Origin: Morchella semilibera | Taxonomy: Eukaryota > Ascomycota > Pezizomycetes > Pezizales > Morchellaceae | Direction of reading: 5' to 3' | Assembly (NCBI GenBank): GCA_009192285.1 | Contig: WBVU01000018.1 | Span: 434,001-498,000 of the forward strand | DNA: 64,000 nucleotides | Made by a program: the position numbers and the translations under genes | Shown: positions 1 through 13,192 of the stretch, piece by piece | How positions within the stretch are numbered: the first letter of the stretch is position 1 | Layout: every line of letters starts with the position of its first letter | Notes under the pieces: model-generated | What the model saw: only the letters and a program-made list of their open reading frames with translations | What the model was told of the DNA's origin: nothing | The model's database searches: none

Positions 1-569
1 CTGGCTCTATCGAATGGAAGTGCAGGACAGATGCTTCTAGTGGCCAGGATCATGAGTGGACGGAGGTGAAGGGAGGGGGGGTGGGTGCAAGGTGACAACG
101 AATCAGACAGGAGGGGCTGCAGGCTGAGGAACAGAATCATCGTCCCCAGCAGCAGGAAGCACGCTCCCTCCCCAGTTACTTTCCCAGACATGGTCCATAC
201 TGGATTGGACGAAGGGCGCGGGTCTCTTTGGGAGGGGGGGTCAGGCTACAGTTCTGTCAAGGATCATGCCCACCCGCTATATATCGAAGGGACGAGCTCG
301 GGGCTTCTGGTTTTCCATATTTCCTCTCTGTTTCCCCCTCTTCGTTCCATTTTCTCTCCCCAGACCCAAACGTGTATCCGCCGTTTTAAGAGACGACCCA
401 TTTGTCTGTATAACTGAGTTAAATTACAGACCATCGTCACGAATTTACTACTACATCTTTATAAGTCTTGCAGATACTGCATTGATATTATTTTGCTTTC
501 CCCTCATTTCTCACTTACTTTTCAATACCCCTCTGCCATAGTACACACGCACACGCACTCGCGAGCGAA
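1..569 (+). promoter_or_regulatory. Upstream region and probable leader of the bZIP gene
   Basis: This stretch holds no recognisable gene. A TATA-like run (CTATATATCG) lies near 277-286, about 290 bases before the bZIP start codon. It is followed by a pyrimidine-rich stretch (about 318-365 and 495-535) of the kind seen near fungal transcription starts. Short upstream reading frames begin near 85 and 266. If the transcript starts early, the 266-541 frame would be an upstream ORF ending 28 bases before the main start. That is inference; no transcript start can be read from the sequence. Confidence 0.4.
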
Positions 570-2621
570 ATGTCTACAGGAGGATACCTTCCGTTCCAAA
601 TGGAACAATACCTTCAACACAGTCTTTCTGTTGATACACGACGGACGTGGCTAGACGATGATGAATCTTCAATACTTGATGAGAACATCCTCGACAACAA
701 CCTTCTAGATTCAGCCCTCGATATGTCCCCAATCGATCGACGACGCCCTTCCCTACTCGAGTCGTCGTCGGCTATCTTTTCTCCCTCAAATGACTGGGAT
801 TTTGATCATGACATGGGTATGGCTGGTCCCGCCGATGATGCTGCCGTCCCAGCGGCTACTTTCGAGCATAGCAATGGAACCAACAACCCATTTATCAAGC
901 TTGAGCAGGCACAGTCATCATATGCTCAGCAGAACGGTTCATGGTCGTCGAACCATGGTGCTTCAGGCTCGTGCACACCTGCCCCAGCATCCTACGACAA
1001 CAATGCGTTCCCTCACTCCACCTACGAAGACAGTTCTGCATATCTCGCTCCCGCGATTTCTGCAAGCCCCGCTGGTGCTTTCGATAACAACATCCACATC
1101 ACTCCTCATGCTACTGTCTTTCAATCGAGCCTGAACAGCTCGATGCCATCGACACCAGCCCAGAAGGATTGGCAGGCTGCTGGTGCTGAGCACGAGGGCC
1201 AGCCGATGCAGAAGAGGATGCGGCCACAGAGCCCTAGCCCGAGAGCACACTCTCCTCTGCACGTTTTGCGAAGAGACGGTATCCGAAAGAAGAACGCCCG
1301 TTTTGACATCCCAGCTGAGAGGACTTTGATGAACATCGATCAGTTGATTGCCCGATCAAACGACGATAACGAAATCAAAGAGTTGAAACAGCAGAAGCGA
1401 CTTCTCCGAAATCGACAAGCAGCGTGAGTAAAATCTGGGAAAAGTTTGATAATTTTGTAGCCGTTTACTGATACACCATATCTAGTCTCGATTCCCGCCA
1501 GCGCAAGAAGCAGCACACTGAGCGCCTTGAGGAGGAGAAGAAGATTCATAGTGCCGTCATTCAGGAGCTTGAGGACAAGATTAACGCAATGGCGTTGCAA
1601 GAGGAGGCTCTCCACCAGAGACTCGAGGCTGTCGCCCGTGAGCGTGACTTCCTTGCTCACAAGGCTGAGACTCTTCAGATGGAGAAGGAGGATATGGTCC
1701 GCAACCACACCATTGAGACTGGCGACCTTCGAAAGAAGAATAGCTACTTTGCGGAGCAGCTTCAAAAGTTGCAGGACACTCTTGAACGCACTCCCATGGC
1801 ACATGCTGCCAGCTCATCTGGTTTCAGTGACGACTTTAATTTGGATACCGAATTTGATCTTAATGGAGACTACTGGAATGACCCTATGCAGATGTCTAAC
1901 TCTGAAGTTTCTATCAAGGCCGAGAAAGTCCAGCCTCATGGCGATTCAGACAAACCGGCAGCCGCTCCTGGTCTCTTGCTCATTGTATGTCTACCATTGG
2001 TCTCTGTATATTTTGATAAGTTGTGGCTAACATCTCTTTCTCTAGCTTCTTTTGTGTGGTGCTTTCGTTGCCTCGTCAAAGTCTTCTATCCACTCCCTGC
2101 CTCCTCTTCCAAAGCAACTTCAAGCTGCCTCTGCCAACGTCTTGAGCAACATCTTCCAAGATGCTGGTGTCCCAACCATGCAGCCGAACTCTGTAGAGGT
2201 TGCTGACGGATCTTCCACTTCTGACTGGGTAGTTGCTAAGTCTGCCGTACCAAACATGGTTGGACTGGACTCTTCTTTGGCAGTATTGAACGCACAACTC
2301 GATGGCAAACCGACTACTGAGCAGCAGCATGAGCAGTTTATGCAACTGAGTGCCGCTGAATACAACGACGTTACCACAAACAACTATCTTCGCGATCCTG
2401 AACCGATTTCTCAGCGTGGCCGACGACACCTCGAAGAGGGTCTTGCTTCCATGCGAAGCAACAAGGGCTCTGCTGCTGAGGTTTACACACGATCGCTTCT
2501 CTGGGACAAGGTTGATGCCGAGGTTGTACGACGCTTCGCTGCTTTTGCTGCACGAGCTCAGGCGGACACCAAAGTTAAGACCGCAGGCGAGGGTGGTGGA
2601 TATGGCGATAGCGCTGTATAA
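570..2621 (+). CDS. bZIP transcription factor with C-terminal hydrophobic segment
   Basis: Predicted DNA-binding regulator of 642 aa. Exons are 570-1423, 1486-1984 and 2046-2621; the introns (62 and 61 nt) have GTGAGT and GTATGT donors. The N-terminal 240 residues are Ser/Pro/Asn-rich and probably activating. The basic region, near residues 270-300, contains RNRQAALDSRQRKKQ, which has the invariant N-x7-R spacing. It is interrupted by intron 1 and followed by a long leucine-zipper coiled coil to about residue 375. Intron 2 falls inside a hydrophobic run (LLLILLLCGAFVASS, about 446-460), and an Ala/Gln-rich tail follows. I recall this basic region plus hydrophobic C-terminal patch from a bZIP family conserved in filamentous ascomycetes, but cannot assign a named ortholog. 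The start is the first ATG opening the frame that splices cleanly into the basic region. Confidence 0.9.
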
Positions 2622-3998
2622 GTCATCCGCAAACATTTTTACTATTTTTTTCTTGGAGGCACCAGACACACCCTAAACGGATTTTGCTATACGCATTTAT
2701 TTCATATGTCTTAAACTTCCTTCCCGACTCTGAGCGGAACAAATTCTTCGAGCATTCAGCTCAACCGATCGATAATGATCACCCTGGGTCTTCACCCGAT
2801 TTTTTCTTTTGTCAATACTCTCTGATCCACGGCCTAGTCTTGAAATTCCTACACGGATTGATGGATTGGGGCTGGACTTTGACTGCTTGGATGGGGGCGT
2901 GTTTGGTTGCCTACGAATGGTGTGGTGCTTTATAATGTGAAATGGGCTGGACGACTGCGATCGACGAGAGGACGATGCAAAGTATTTACGATATTGACGA
3001 ATTGGGTGGCCTTGATGAGCGGTATTCTTCAGCAATTTGGAACTGGTCGGCGGCGGCATAGCAATGGAAATTGGTTTTGATCTTCCTGCTTTTGATTTTT
3101 GCGTTTTTTTATTTGAATTTAGCGTTTCCTCTTCGTAACCTCGAGTTTGCTTTCTTGCGTGCGTTGTTGTTTTTCCCCCTTCGTATTCTCTTCATTGTAT
3201 CTTTCTGTATTTTTTGCGTTTGCTTTTTTGCGCTCTGGCTTTTATACTTTACATTCTCACAGTATTTTGGCTATACCTGAGGCTGGTTTACCCAGGATGG
3301 CTCTCTGGCGGCCTCTTCGAGTTTTGATTTCTCGGTTCTTTCTCTGTAATTAAATTCGTTCAGGTCATACTTCTTTTTCTTGGGGGGCTTTGCTTATCTT
3401 CTACTTATTGTTTTGTTTTTATTGCTACGATTCTTGTCCTGTTTGTCTTGATAACGAACGTCTACGAGTTACGATGTTACGATGTTTACGCCGTTACGAT
3501 GTGACGACAGTTACGATTTTTCTTCGCCTATTACTTTCTACCTCAGCCTTGGGGCTTGATATGTTCTTGTTTGTTAGTTGTGTTGAATTGGCTTCTCTTT
3601 TTTTAATTTGAGGACTGAGGATTCTTTTTTTTTCCTTTCTTTTTTCCCTTCATATTTTTGATAAAAATTTGGCGATGATATTAAGAGGGGCCTTTCATCA
3701 TATAGTAAAAGGGTGGTTTTTCTGAATCTAGTTTTTCCTCACAATCAGTATCATACTTTACTTGGATTTTTTCCTTTTATATTATGATAGACTACTAGTA
3801 ACTATGTACTACTTTGAAGAAGTTGAATAAAATAAATATAGGAACATAAACGGATTTTCCGTGGCGTCTAACATCCCTTCTCTTGTGTTTCCATCCTGAT
3901 ATCGCGGTCTAAAATTCAAATTTGACGGAGACAGGAGTAAGTCTTTCAAGAGATAATGGTGCCTTTTGGCACCCAAAAACATGGGATGTTCTCCCATC
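2622..3998. other. Intergenic, convergent 3' flanks
   Basis: This region lies between the stop codons of the convergent bZIP and Nif1-like genes. It is T-rich on the plus strand from about 3070 to 3800, with repeated TTTTT and CTTTT runs. That fits 3' untranslated and polyadenylation sequence for the bZIP gene. The open frames inside it are short, low in complexity and unlike known proteins. I see no RNA gene. Confidence 0.5.
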
Positions 3999-5950
3999 TT
4001 AATCATCCTTCATGTACTTGTCCTTGTATATCCTAGGAAGACCATAAGGTATTGTCAGCCTCACAGTCAGGTTATCGCATAAAAACGAAGGGCAGTAAGA
4101 TGCATAAGCAAGGAAAGAAGCGAGAAAGCCACTTGGGCCCTCCCACAAAGTCACTCAGCAGGGTCACCCACGCTCCCCAAAACAAGTGGGGATCCCTAAA
4201 CAGCCCCTCTAAAAAAAAATAACCAAAAAAAATAAGGAGGGAAAATATTGACCGGGATGTTTAACAATTGACGGGGAATGACGGAATGTACTCTTACCAA
4301 CTGTTGCCCAAAATCTTGTTGCCTTGCTTTTCAGCCATGCGGTAGAATTTTGCAGCTTTGTACTAAAATAGAGTGTGAAACCGAGACCAGGGTTGGGCCC
4401 GGTCGATTTTCTTTGCGTCAGCCTAGGTCTAGGAAGCCTTATTTTTTTTACAAGCAGCGATCGGATAAAAAAGTGCTCTTTCCCCGTCCACCGAAGCTTC
4501 CGAGAGAAAGTACCGACATGCCGATATATGCCCGGTATGGGAACCCCAAATGGAGGCTGAGATTTGTACATAGAAGGATGAGGGGACGATCAGATACCGA
4601 CCTTGTCCTTTTTACACCCAAATCCCTCCAAATAGCACCATGCGACCTCATTTTGCGCGTCCGCGTCGCCCAAATTTGCTGCTGTCTCGTAGTATTCCCT
4701 TGCGGCAACAGGATCCTTCTCAACACCCCAGGCGTGACGGAAGCAATTGCCAAGCTCGAATATAGCAAGTACCAACTCTCCCTTCGCGGAGCCGCCCTTC
4801 TTCATCCCGGCGGCCAGCGCTTGTTCTTCAACGGCGGCCGAGTTACGGGCGGCGGCTTGAAGATAAGTGAGGGCCCGGGGGAGGTCTGGCTCGATACCCC
4901 ATCCGTGTCTACATATCACAAGTTAGTGGATCTAGTCTTTGAACCCGAAACTTCGACCTGGCAACCCTCGACTGGCAGAGCACTTTGGATGGGTGGTGAT
5001 AGTGGCAGAAAAAAATAGAGAACGATCGAACCTTAAAGCTAATCCATAGAGAACCTGGCTCAAGGGGTTATTCTGATCGGCAAGCTTGCCGAACATTCGA
5101 GTAGATTTAGCTAGCTCTGGATAGATCCAAACTGTCTGTCAGTCCTGTCCTTCACCGCAAGCTTACATATTGCATATCCCTATCCAATCCATTCCATTCT
5201 ATTTATCGACCGACCATAGACCCTAAGAACCCAAAGTACAATGAAACCCACCTACGTACCTCCAGCTTCATGAAGTCGTATGGCTTCTTGAATATTATCC
5301 TGTTCGTCCGATTCCACCATCAGAATCGCCCATCAACGATCATCATCGGAGATCACTTACATCAGTATCTATAGTGCTGACGACGCTCGTACTCCTCTTA
5401 CGCCCGCCGCTATCTTCCGGCCCAAGATGTTCCCCAAGATGCCCCCCAAGATGCCCAACACCGTTTACAGAGCCCGGTTGTCCCCCGGACGCCAGGAGAG
5501 CTGCTCTGTGTTCCCACTGATCCTCACCAGCGCCCTTCTCAAGACTTGGTAAATTTACGGGAACATGAGCCGAGGATCTTGAGCGGGGCCGGCCGAAGCT
5601 ATGAATATGGAATGAATCTCGGAAACGGTCAGATAAGGGTGACTTTGGACGAGCTCTATCGAGGGAAAATCTTTCGTTTGCTGGGCTTGGACGTGGTTGC
5701 CCATCAGGAAACTCTGAAGTCATAAGGATAGCATTTTGAGACAGCTAAAGCTCAATATTAGCTCAAGGAGTCCCTTCGTCTGATAACTTTGATAAGAAAC
5801 ACAGAGGGAGCAAGGGATGTGACGTGTGGGAGAACTTGCAGTATCACTTCGCATGAATGTGATCTCGGGAGTTGATTGCGTGTCTAGCGGGGACCCTTTC
5901 GTCTTTTTTTCCTCTTTCTTGAACATACTCTTAAACTCAGTTAAAGGCAT
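3999..5950 (-). CDS. nif1: Sel1-repeat protein, Nif1-like
   Basis: Predicted 331 aa from seven exons: 5950-5836, 5713-5361, 5299-5260, 5116-5032, 4908-4598, 4355-4298 and 4032-3999. All phases agree. It starts MPLTEFKSMFKKEEKK and continues with a Ser/Pro-rich disordered part. Sel1/TPR-like helical repeats follow from about residue 157 (AIRLHEAGELAKSTRMFGKL, HGWGIEPDLPRALTYLQAAA, CFRHAWGVEKDPVAAREYYE, EVAWCYLEGFGCKKDK). The last exons restore the family ending GNSWIYKDKY. Fungal relatives include Nif1, reported in fission yeast as a mitotic inhibitor acting on the Nim1 kinase; the ortholog call rests on remembered sequence. Exons 3, 6 and 7 are only 40, 58 and 34 nt. Introns 1 and 4 use unusual GTTCTC and GTTCGA donors. 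The exon 1/2 junction is the least certain. Confidence 0.85.
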
Positions 5951-7103
5951 GCTGTCTTGCTGATCTGTAAGGCCCTGTTGGTTGGTGTCTCTTCGCGTTT
6001 ACCCCGTGACAAGGGCAGCTTAAGGTGTTTGAGAGCTCGTTTAGGAGTGGGGGGTTATCTTTTCTTAATGCGGTTATCAAAAGCTCTGGTGGTTAATGCA
6101 GGTGCAATGATACGCTGCTGTCCGTCGTGATGACTGACCGACTGATTTGTTTGGTTTGGTCCAAAATCCTTTTCGAGAGAAGGGAACTGTGGAGAAGTGG
6201 TTATTGAATGTATATATATATATAGCCCGAGCCGCCCGCCCTTCCACGCCATGATATTTCCTCGCTCGGCCCCAAGGAACGTTTGCACATCAAGAAGTCC
6301 GTGAATAAGGAAATTGTATGGTGTTGGGGATCGGCGGAGAGTGAGAGGGGGGATGAGTAGCTAAGCCACACTCAGTCAAGCATTACCGAACCTAGCTAGC
6401 AACCTTAGTTAATAAAGCTGAGCATACCTTAAAATACATCTTTACCTTACCAAGGCTGTTCGCTACCAAGACACTGGCTCCCCTCAGCCCAAAAATGACA
6501 CTCGGAAACTTCCGTTTCCGTAAATGAGGAATGCAAATAAATGTGTATTTCGGGGTGGTGTCTTCTTATCCCCCCCCCCCCCGAGAAGTACTATACTAAT
6601 ATTCGTTTTTGGCAATAAACATAACGCGCAGTCTTCCTTCTAGATCTCCGATCGTTAGAGCCATACATACAAACGTACATACATAGATACAAGTATAGAA
6701 AAATTAAAACAAAACAAAAACAATATGGTTCGCCCAGCATTCAAAGGATAGAGAACGCCAAGTATTCGGACCAACTATAAGGAAAACTAGAAAGGAAACA
6801 AAATAGTTATAATAAAAATTGATACGAAAGAATGACTTTTGACGCCTGCCCCACTTCAACGCTTCCCCCCCCTCAATCTACCATACAGCCAAATCAACCG
6901 TTGTGCATAACAACATCTTCGCCCTGACAGAAGAATTATAACACAAAGTTCCTCATGTAAACACCAAGAGTAGGGAAACAGCAACATACAAACGCCTTTC
7001 TAAAGCTTTATAAATAAAGTTCACAAAACAGAATATAAACTCCACACAAACACAGAATCACACGCCATTAAAAAATATCCATCAATCCTACCACCAAGTA
7101 CTA
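5951..7103. other. Intergenic: Nif1-like promoter and kinesin 3' flank
   Basis: No gene is visible. A TATA-type run of alternating T and A lies at 6211-6225, about 265 bases upstream of the Nif1-like start on the minus strand. A cytosine run lies near 6571-6582. From about 6650 to 7100 the plus strand is A-rich, which reads as T-rich 3' untranslated sequence of the kinesin transcript. Confidence 0.45.
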
Positions 7104-10100
7104 CTAATATTCCTCAGGGGTGTTACTCCGGCTCGAACCAAGAAAATGTGACTGATCTATCTTCATAATCCACTCAATCATCTCTCTTTCTTCCCTTGCC
7201 GCAAAAAGATAGGTGTTGAGTGGTGCATAAACTGCAAATACATGCGGTCTTCGCAGTAATTTCGCTACTTGTGGCTGATGGTCAATCCGACAGTGGCTGA
7301 TGTTGACCGCCATGATCTCCTGTCCATCAGGTACCCTATGCATGTGCATGTATGGTCGCCGCAGCTCGAAATACCTCTTCACCCAAGCTTTGTTCGTTTC
7401 GTCCAGCGTCCATAGATACCCAGATTTAAGCATTGGTGTGCTGTAACAACGTTAGGAGATTACAATTATGCAATATAATATTTCGATATATACCTTCTAG
7501 GAATCTGCCGAACTTCAGCGATCAATCTAGGTGGCTCTGCCTCCGTTGCTTCTGCAAAGCAAGCACCACCCTGCGGGGGCTCGGTATTTCGTCTCACGAG
7601 GATTCTCTGCATACCCGTTAGCATGTTGCATGGAGACAGGTGGTGTATTTCGGCAACCCACTTCACTTGGGTCCTTCCCGGAAGTCCAAAGCTTTACGAA
7701 CTTTCGTAGCACAGTGATCTGCGGGTCTTCCTCTGGAATTGGTATGATGCTCGAAACTGTTGACGTTTCCCGTGTCATTATCTCGGCTGTTTCGATTCTC
7801 CTAACTGGCTCGAAGGTTTCAGCTGTCTCAGTTGTTTGGACCTCAGTAGTAGAAAGTTCCTGCGCCTCTCCTTTAAGTTTGCCGTTTTCTTTAGATGCGG
7901 GACCCTCTAAGACCAAGCTTGCTATACCCTCATCCACGAGGACACTCTCCGGCAGACCGTTTATTCCGGTCACACCAAGCCCTAGCCCACCATTTTCAGG
8001 TAGTATGGCCTCCCCCATCGGTACCGATACGGGATTTAAAGTTAACGGAGACCCGCTTCTAGTAACAGGCAGCGACCCTAAGAACCCTTTCGCATTTTCC
8101 ACCTCAGCGACCCTTATCCTCCTCTTCCGCGCCCTTAGAAAGTCCCTGACAAGACTCACACCCCGAGGCGTCCATGAGCCAAGATTTTCCTCCCCCTTAA
8201 CATATCTATGTAGCGTATTCATTCTCCACAGATCCCCTGCTCTCCTTGCTGCAGCGGGCCGGATAACGAGCTGAAATAAACCCACACTCACATGTATGAT
8301 CCTGCTATTATTCCATATCTGCATGAATTTACTTGGGCTTCTGACGACCCTAGGTTGTACTTGTGAGTAGATATCCTGCGAAAATGCAATTGGTTCCGAC
8401 AGTCTGTCCGACGTAATGTTCCACCGCAGACTCATCTGAACGCGGTACTTATCAGCAGTAGTTCGGTCTAGTAGTATTGAATTGTGTAGGCTAGAGTCCC
8501 ATTGTGCAACGACCGTAACTGTACTTGTCCCGTCCGCGTTGGTTTTTACAACAGGACCTAAGACTGGGTTAAGCCTTATTTCCCGAGTAGGTGAAGACAG
8601 GTCAGGAATTTTGCCCCTGGGATCCAGTAAACGAACTTGGCCCATTCGAATATGTGTGATGTCACGCCACTTCAACGCCTCTCTTGAACTGTGGGTAAGG
8701 CTAAGCTGCACCCTACGCTGCAAACCCTGCCGGAGCTGGAATGAACCAGGATCAATATCAGACTGCTGCGACACCTCGACTGGCAGATACTCTCCCGTTT
8801 CAGAGAGCTCCAATATTTGTACCCTTGAAAACACATCATGCCGTTCTTCTGTGTAGAACTCAGTTTCGTTTAGGCGCGCACCCCTCTTCTTCTTCGGCGA
8901 AATCGGCTTGTTATCCCGCATATCATCCCAGCTGATGAGCTTTTCGAGGTGCATCTGCATTATTTTTGCGAAGATAGCCACCCGCAGAGTTGCATTCCTT
9001 AGTGGTGTCCCTAAGGGAATACTCATGCTATGTGTGCTATGAAACCTAACTGGTCCCTCATCAAAGTCAGATACTACAGTGGTCGCAGTAGCACCGCTTT
9101 CGTCAGAGACTCCAGGGATAAACATTTGCGCGTGAACTGATGTTCCCTCCCGTTCAGCAAACCCAATCATTTCTCGCATAACGACATTGAATTTTAAAGT
9201 AGAGGATGGAGCTTCTGCAGATGATGGCTCCAGAGCGAGCTTAATCATGCCAACCACACTGGCGGTATGAGGTGAAGTAATGTCTAAGACAAAATCTTGA
9301 GACCGCGACTCAAAAATTGCTGTAAGAGGTACATCAACATCCCCTATTAACGAATATTGCGGAAGGATAGGTTCTGAGAAAGGGTCACCGAGTCGAAAGT
9401 GCTTTTAGAGGGTTAGTTGGGATGTGGATAAATATGGAGATTTAAAGAGATTCACCTGTAGATATTCTGGCCGGTCTATGTACTGGTAAATCTGTCTCAT
9501 TTGACGCACACGGGTTTGAAGCTTTTCCAAGGACCAAAGATGCACTACCGAATTTTGAAAATCCATCACCCTTACCCCAACACAAGGCTTGCGTGCCATG
9601 TCTAGAAATTCATCGTCTTCTGCTGATATTCCATTAAGAACTAGATCATAGCTTGACTGAAATGTGTGTCCTTCGTCCACGATTGTAAATTGGAACACAA
9701 CATTCTTTTCCATTTCATTGCTCATAATCTGTGCCTCCTTCAAGGTAGCAGCATGCTGCAATATTGCTTCCGCCATACGAACATATCTCCGTTGTCGCCA
9801 ATGATCGACAGTTTGCTTTGCGAGGCTCTTCTCCCGCCCTGTCAGATCTTCTGGGTCCTTGTTTTTCGGAGGAGAAAGACTGATTTCTTCTAGCCTGCTC
9901 TCAAACTCTTGCCGCTGTTTTTCTAGTTCTTGTCGCATCTCTTGCTTGGCCAAGTCTAGCCTTTCCTGCATTTTTGTTCTCTCTGCTTTGATTTCTTCGA
10001 ATTCAACATTAGCTTCTTCTGCAGCTTTCAACTTCTCTTGATACTCCTCCTTTTGCCTTTCCAGTTGCTCTTGCATTTCCTCTTTCACCATCCTGAGCCT

Positions 10101-12649
10101 GTCTTCAACCTCTCCTGGGGTCCCCGGCATCGTAATCATCGTGTCGAGAGAAAGATCGTCTAAAGTACCCATTGAAGTGTATTTCTCACGGCTACCAGGG
10201 TATGATAATACTGACTCTGTTTCGTCATCGATCGAATCCAGTCGACTATCCGGTCGCCCCTTCCGAATCATCTTCACTCTCTGCATTTCCTCTAATAACA
10301 CATCTAACTCATCATCTGTCAAATTGGTTATCCTTGAATTATCCCCTAGTAATGCAGAGGCGGCCTCTCTTCTTGCAAACGACCAGTCAATATCTCTACT
10401 ATTTGCAGGAATATGTGACGGCGAGTCTGGTCTGCTGCTACCATTTGTCTCTGATTCAATCCGTTCCATCATATCAGCAGTTATCCCATTACTGGACGAG
10501 TGCCGATGATCGGGTGATTGCGCCCCGGCGTTCATGGTAGCGGATTGTCTTAGCTTGTCCCTTTCTGCGCGTGCTTCTTGTGGGTGATTAAATCGAAATA
10601 TGTGAAAGTCCCCTAAGATGATACGGTATCCTGTTCGTAGCCTTCGAGGTGCATCTATTCGAAGACCGTTGACCATCACTGCCGCCCCTTCATTCGGTAT
10701 TAATGTAACTACTCCGTTCTCATTTTCAAACCGACAATGATCCATGAGGATCTTGGAGCCGTTCAGCCGGATCTGTGCAGTTTGTGACGTTTCAACATTT
10801 CCTACCGTGGTCGTCCCTGCCTTAATATTATATACAAGGCACTCAGCGAGTAGAGGGTCGTCGCTACTCTACGTCAGCCATATTTTTTTAAATCGAAATT
10901 AATTAAGATATAGGAGCCGAACCTCAGATTGACAAGATGCGGTATCCTTTTTGGTGTAGATAGGCCGACGAATCCCTTTTCTATGCTAATTCCCAGTTCT
11001 TCCAGCGCGGCCTCACGTTCCCTGTGAACAAGCTGTGTCTTCTCCATTCTTTGTTCCCAGGTTTGATTGAGGTCTCCCAAGAGCTTTTCAGAAGCGGTCA
11101 ACTGTTCCGCAATTTCCGCCTTGGAAACCTTCTTTACCACCCCATCGGGGGTTGTGATCGTAACTATTTGCTTTTCCAACGGTGTGTCCGGGGCATATCT
11201 CTCCTCCTCCGGCAAACCTCCGCCGCCTGATAGTTTTGATCTTAGTTGCTGAAGTTCTTCCTTCAGTTCCCTAATCATTTTTGCGTTCGGGTCCTCGTTG
11301 ACAACCGCGTGATTCTTAATCCGCTTTGCCGAGTCGGCGTATCTTAGTGTCGACAATGTCTCGTCAAAGTTTATATCAGCCGGCGAGATGGCTGCAATCA
11401 TGGCTGTCATACTGTTACCTCCCAGAGAATCTTTTAATAACCATGTCAAAACCGAATCTCTATAGGGAACCATGTTTGCGTTCTTTTTCTTTCCTGTTGA
11501 TAGATCTGCCAAAGCCGCGATGACACGACCTAACGTCGATAGAGACCTATTAATTTCGGCTCCTTCCTTTAACCTAGCCCCGGTAGCCCCGGTAGACTGG
11601 GCCCTCTCAGACCCCGCTAAATCAACCAAACTTATTCTCGATACTTTTTCGGAATCGAACCCGGTTTCGGTATCGTGTATTTTTTGCGATAATATAATTG
11701 TAAAGACTGCATGGGAACGCGAGGATGTTTCGTTCATGTTAGTCGCTGCAACTGTTCGTGCCTTGTTGCCCTCATCCATAAGGTTTTCAATTTCAGCGAA
11801 GTTGTTAACTATCAGTTTTGCAAGATCTTCAACATAAGGTCCTAAAGCTGGATGCTCTCTGACTTTGAGGTTGCCTTTAGTGGATGGATTTAATAAATCA
11901 CGAACACGCTCGTTATAAATCTCTAAATATGAAACTTCAACGGTGCATTTTAGGTTCGGATCTGTTTGCATAGCGTTACTATAAAAACCATGTTAGAGTT
12001 GGTCACCATTAAATCTGTTTATACAACTTACATTCGCTCAAACATGTGCTGGCAGATCTTCGGGATAACACCATACTCCTCTCCATAGCCCATCTACCAA
12101 ATCACAACCTATTAGTATCAACTTTTAAATTCTGTCCGGTTTTCCCCCTCCGAGTAATAGAAACCACGGCCCGTACCATAGAATAGGATTTCCCGGAACC
12201 CGTTTGACCGTAGGCAAAGATACAGTTATTATAACCCCCAAACGCATTATCCAGCAATGGTCTTCCGAGGTCGTCAAAGAGGTTCCCCTGGCCCGCTAAA
12301 CCGGCTATCAGCATTGGATTCTATCGAACTAAATTATTGCAATACCCACCATATGGGCAATCCGGATCGTCTTTTGAAAAACTCCAGTAACTCCGGTCAA
12401 AATTAAATATCTTGGGGCCGCCGTGATCCTTCGACCCTTTACCCGCAGTCTTTTCCGCACCAGGCGGTGGCAATAGAACCGTTTGGCTGTCTTTCATCTG
12501 AACAATACATTTTGCGCCTCTGTCTCTCTCTATTCAACGAGTCCCCCAATGTATCAGCCGCAGTCCTCCCAGATATTAAGCGGTGATATGCAAGTACCTC
12601 TGCTATTAAACGGCCGCACACGCACCACCACCTTAATATTCGCCCCCAT
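7104..12649 (-). CDS. Kinesin-3 motor (UncA/KIF1A/Unc-104 type)
   Basis: Plus-end microtubule motor that carries endosomes and vesicles. Predicted 1688 aa in nine exons: 12649-12598, 12529-12350, 12295-12177, 12093-12032, 11978-10923, 10863-9456, 9401-7662, 7606-7494 and 7440-7104; every phase closes. The motor begins [18 protein letters not shown]. It has the P-loop [13 protein letters not shown] (about 105-117), switch I NETSSRSH (about 219-226) and switch [10 protein letters not shown] (about 258). A glycine-rich neck and coiled coil follow, then an FHA domain (starting near [18 protein letters not shown]). Long charged coiled coils come next, then a kinesin-associated beta-rich region (DUF3694-like). 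The C-terminus is a PH domain ([20 protein letters not shown] through [13 protein letters not shown]). Length and domain order match fungal kinesin-3 such as Aspergillus UncA. Four of the eight introns fall within the first 140 codons. The intron at 10922 uses a GTTCGG donor. Confidence 0.95.
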
Positions 12650-13192
12650 TCTTGCGGCCGTTGACCGGAAGTCCTAGGAATCCCAAATTCCCTTCCGTTC
12701 CACTTTCCAGCCCCTTATCTTTAGTTAATCTAGGTTTTTTGTCGCTATGGGTATAGATGGAGGTAAAAGGGAGCTTCAGGTTTGACGGGACCTAAAAACG
12801 TTAAATGCGTTAACTACCAACTGCCAGTTTTGAGATCTTTAAGTAAGCGCTCGTATAAGGTATATTAAAATGGGAGCGGCGAACCGGTAACGCGTCGAAA
12901 TATTGATGGCACACCCCGTGACCAGCGATGGAAAGAAGCCGTGTATCTTTGTGGGCAGGAATAGTTTAACCGATTGAGTAAACGGGGGGTTGTATGTTGA
13001 CTATGCTGGGGCGAAACCTAGGAGATTTGAGACCCTGAGATGGAGTGCAACTTGTGCAAGGGGCGCGGGTCTTGGCAAGATGACCTACCTACGCAGATGA
13101 GCAGGCACAAGTTGTGGTGGCGGCTTAGTGCCATCAACAGCAACACTGCCACAGCACAGCTACACTTCATCAGAAAACCAAACAATCACATA
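12650..13192. promoter_or_regulatory. Divergent promoter, kinesin-3 / VMA10
   Basis: A 543-base gap separates the two start codons, which face away from each other, so it must hold both promoters. No coding frame of note is present. I cannot assign specific factor sites. Confidence 0.5.

Noticed and set aside
4905-4985. tRNA-like T-arm sequence (GGGTTCAAAG on the minus strand) inside a Nif1-like intron
   Set aside because: No matching D-arm, anticodon arm or acceptor stem could be drawn.
7531-8274. 247-codon plus-strand frame
   Set aside because: It is a shadow of the kinesin-3 coding strand, which has full domain support.
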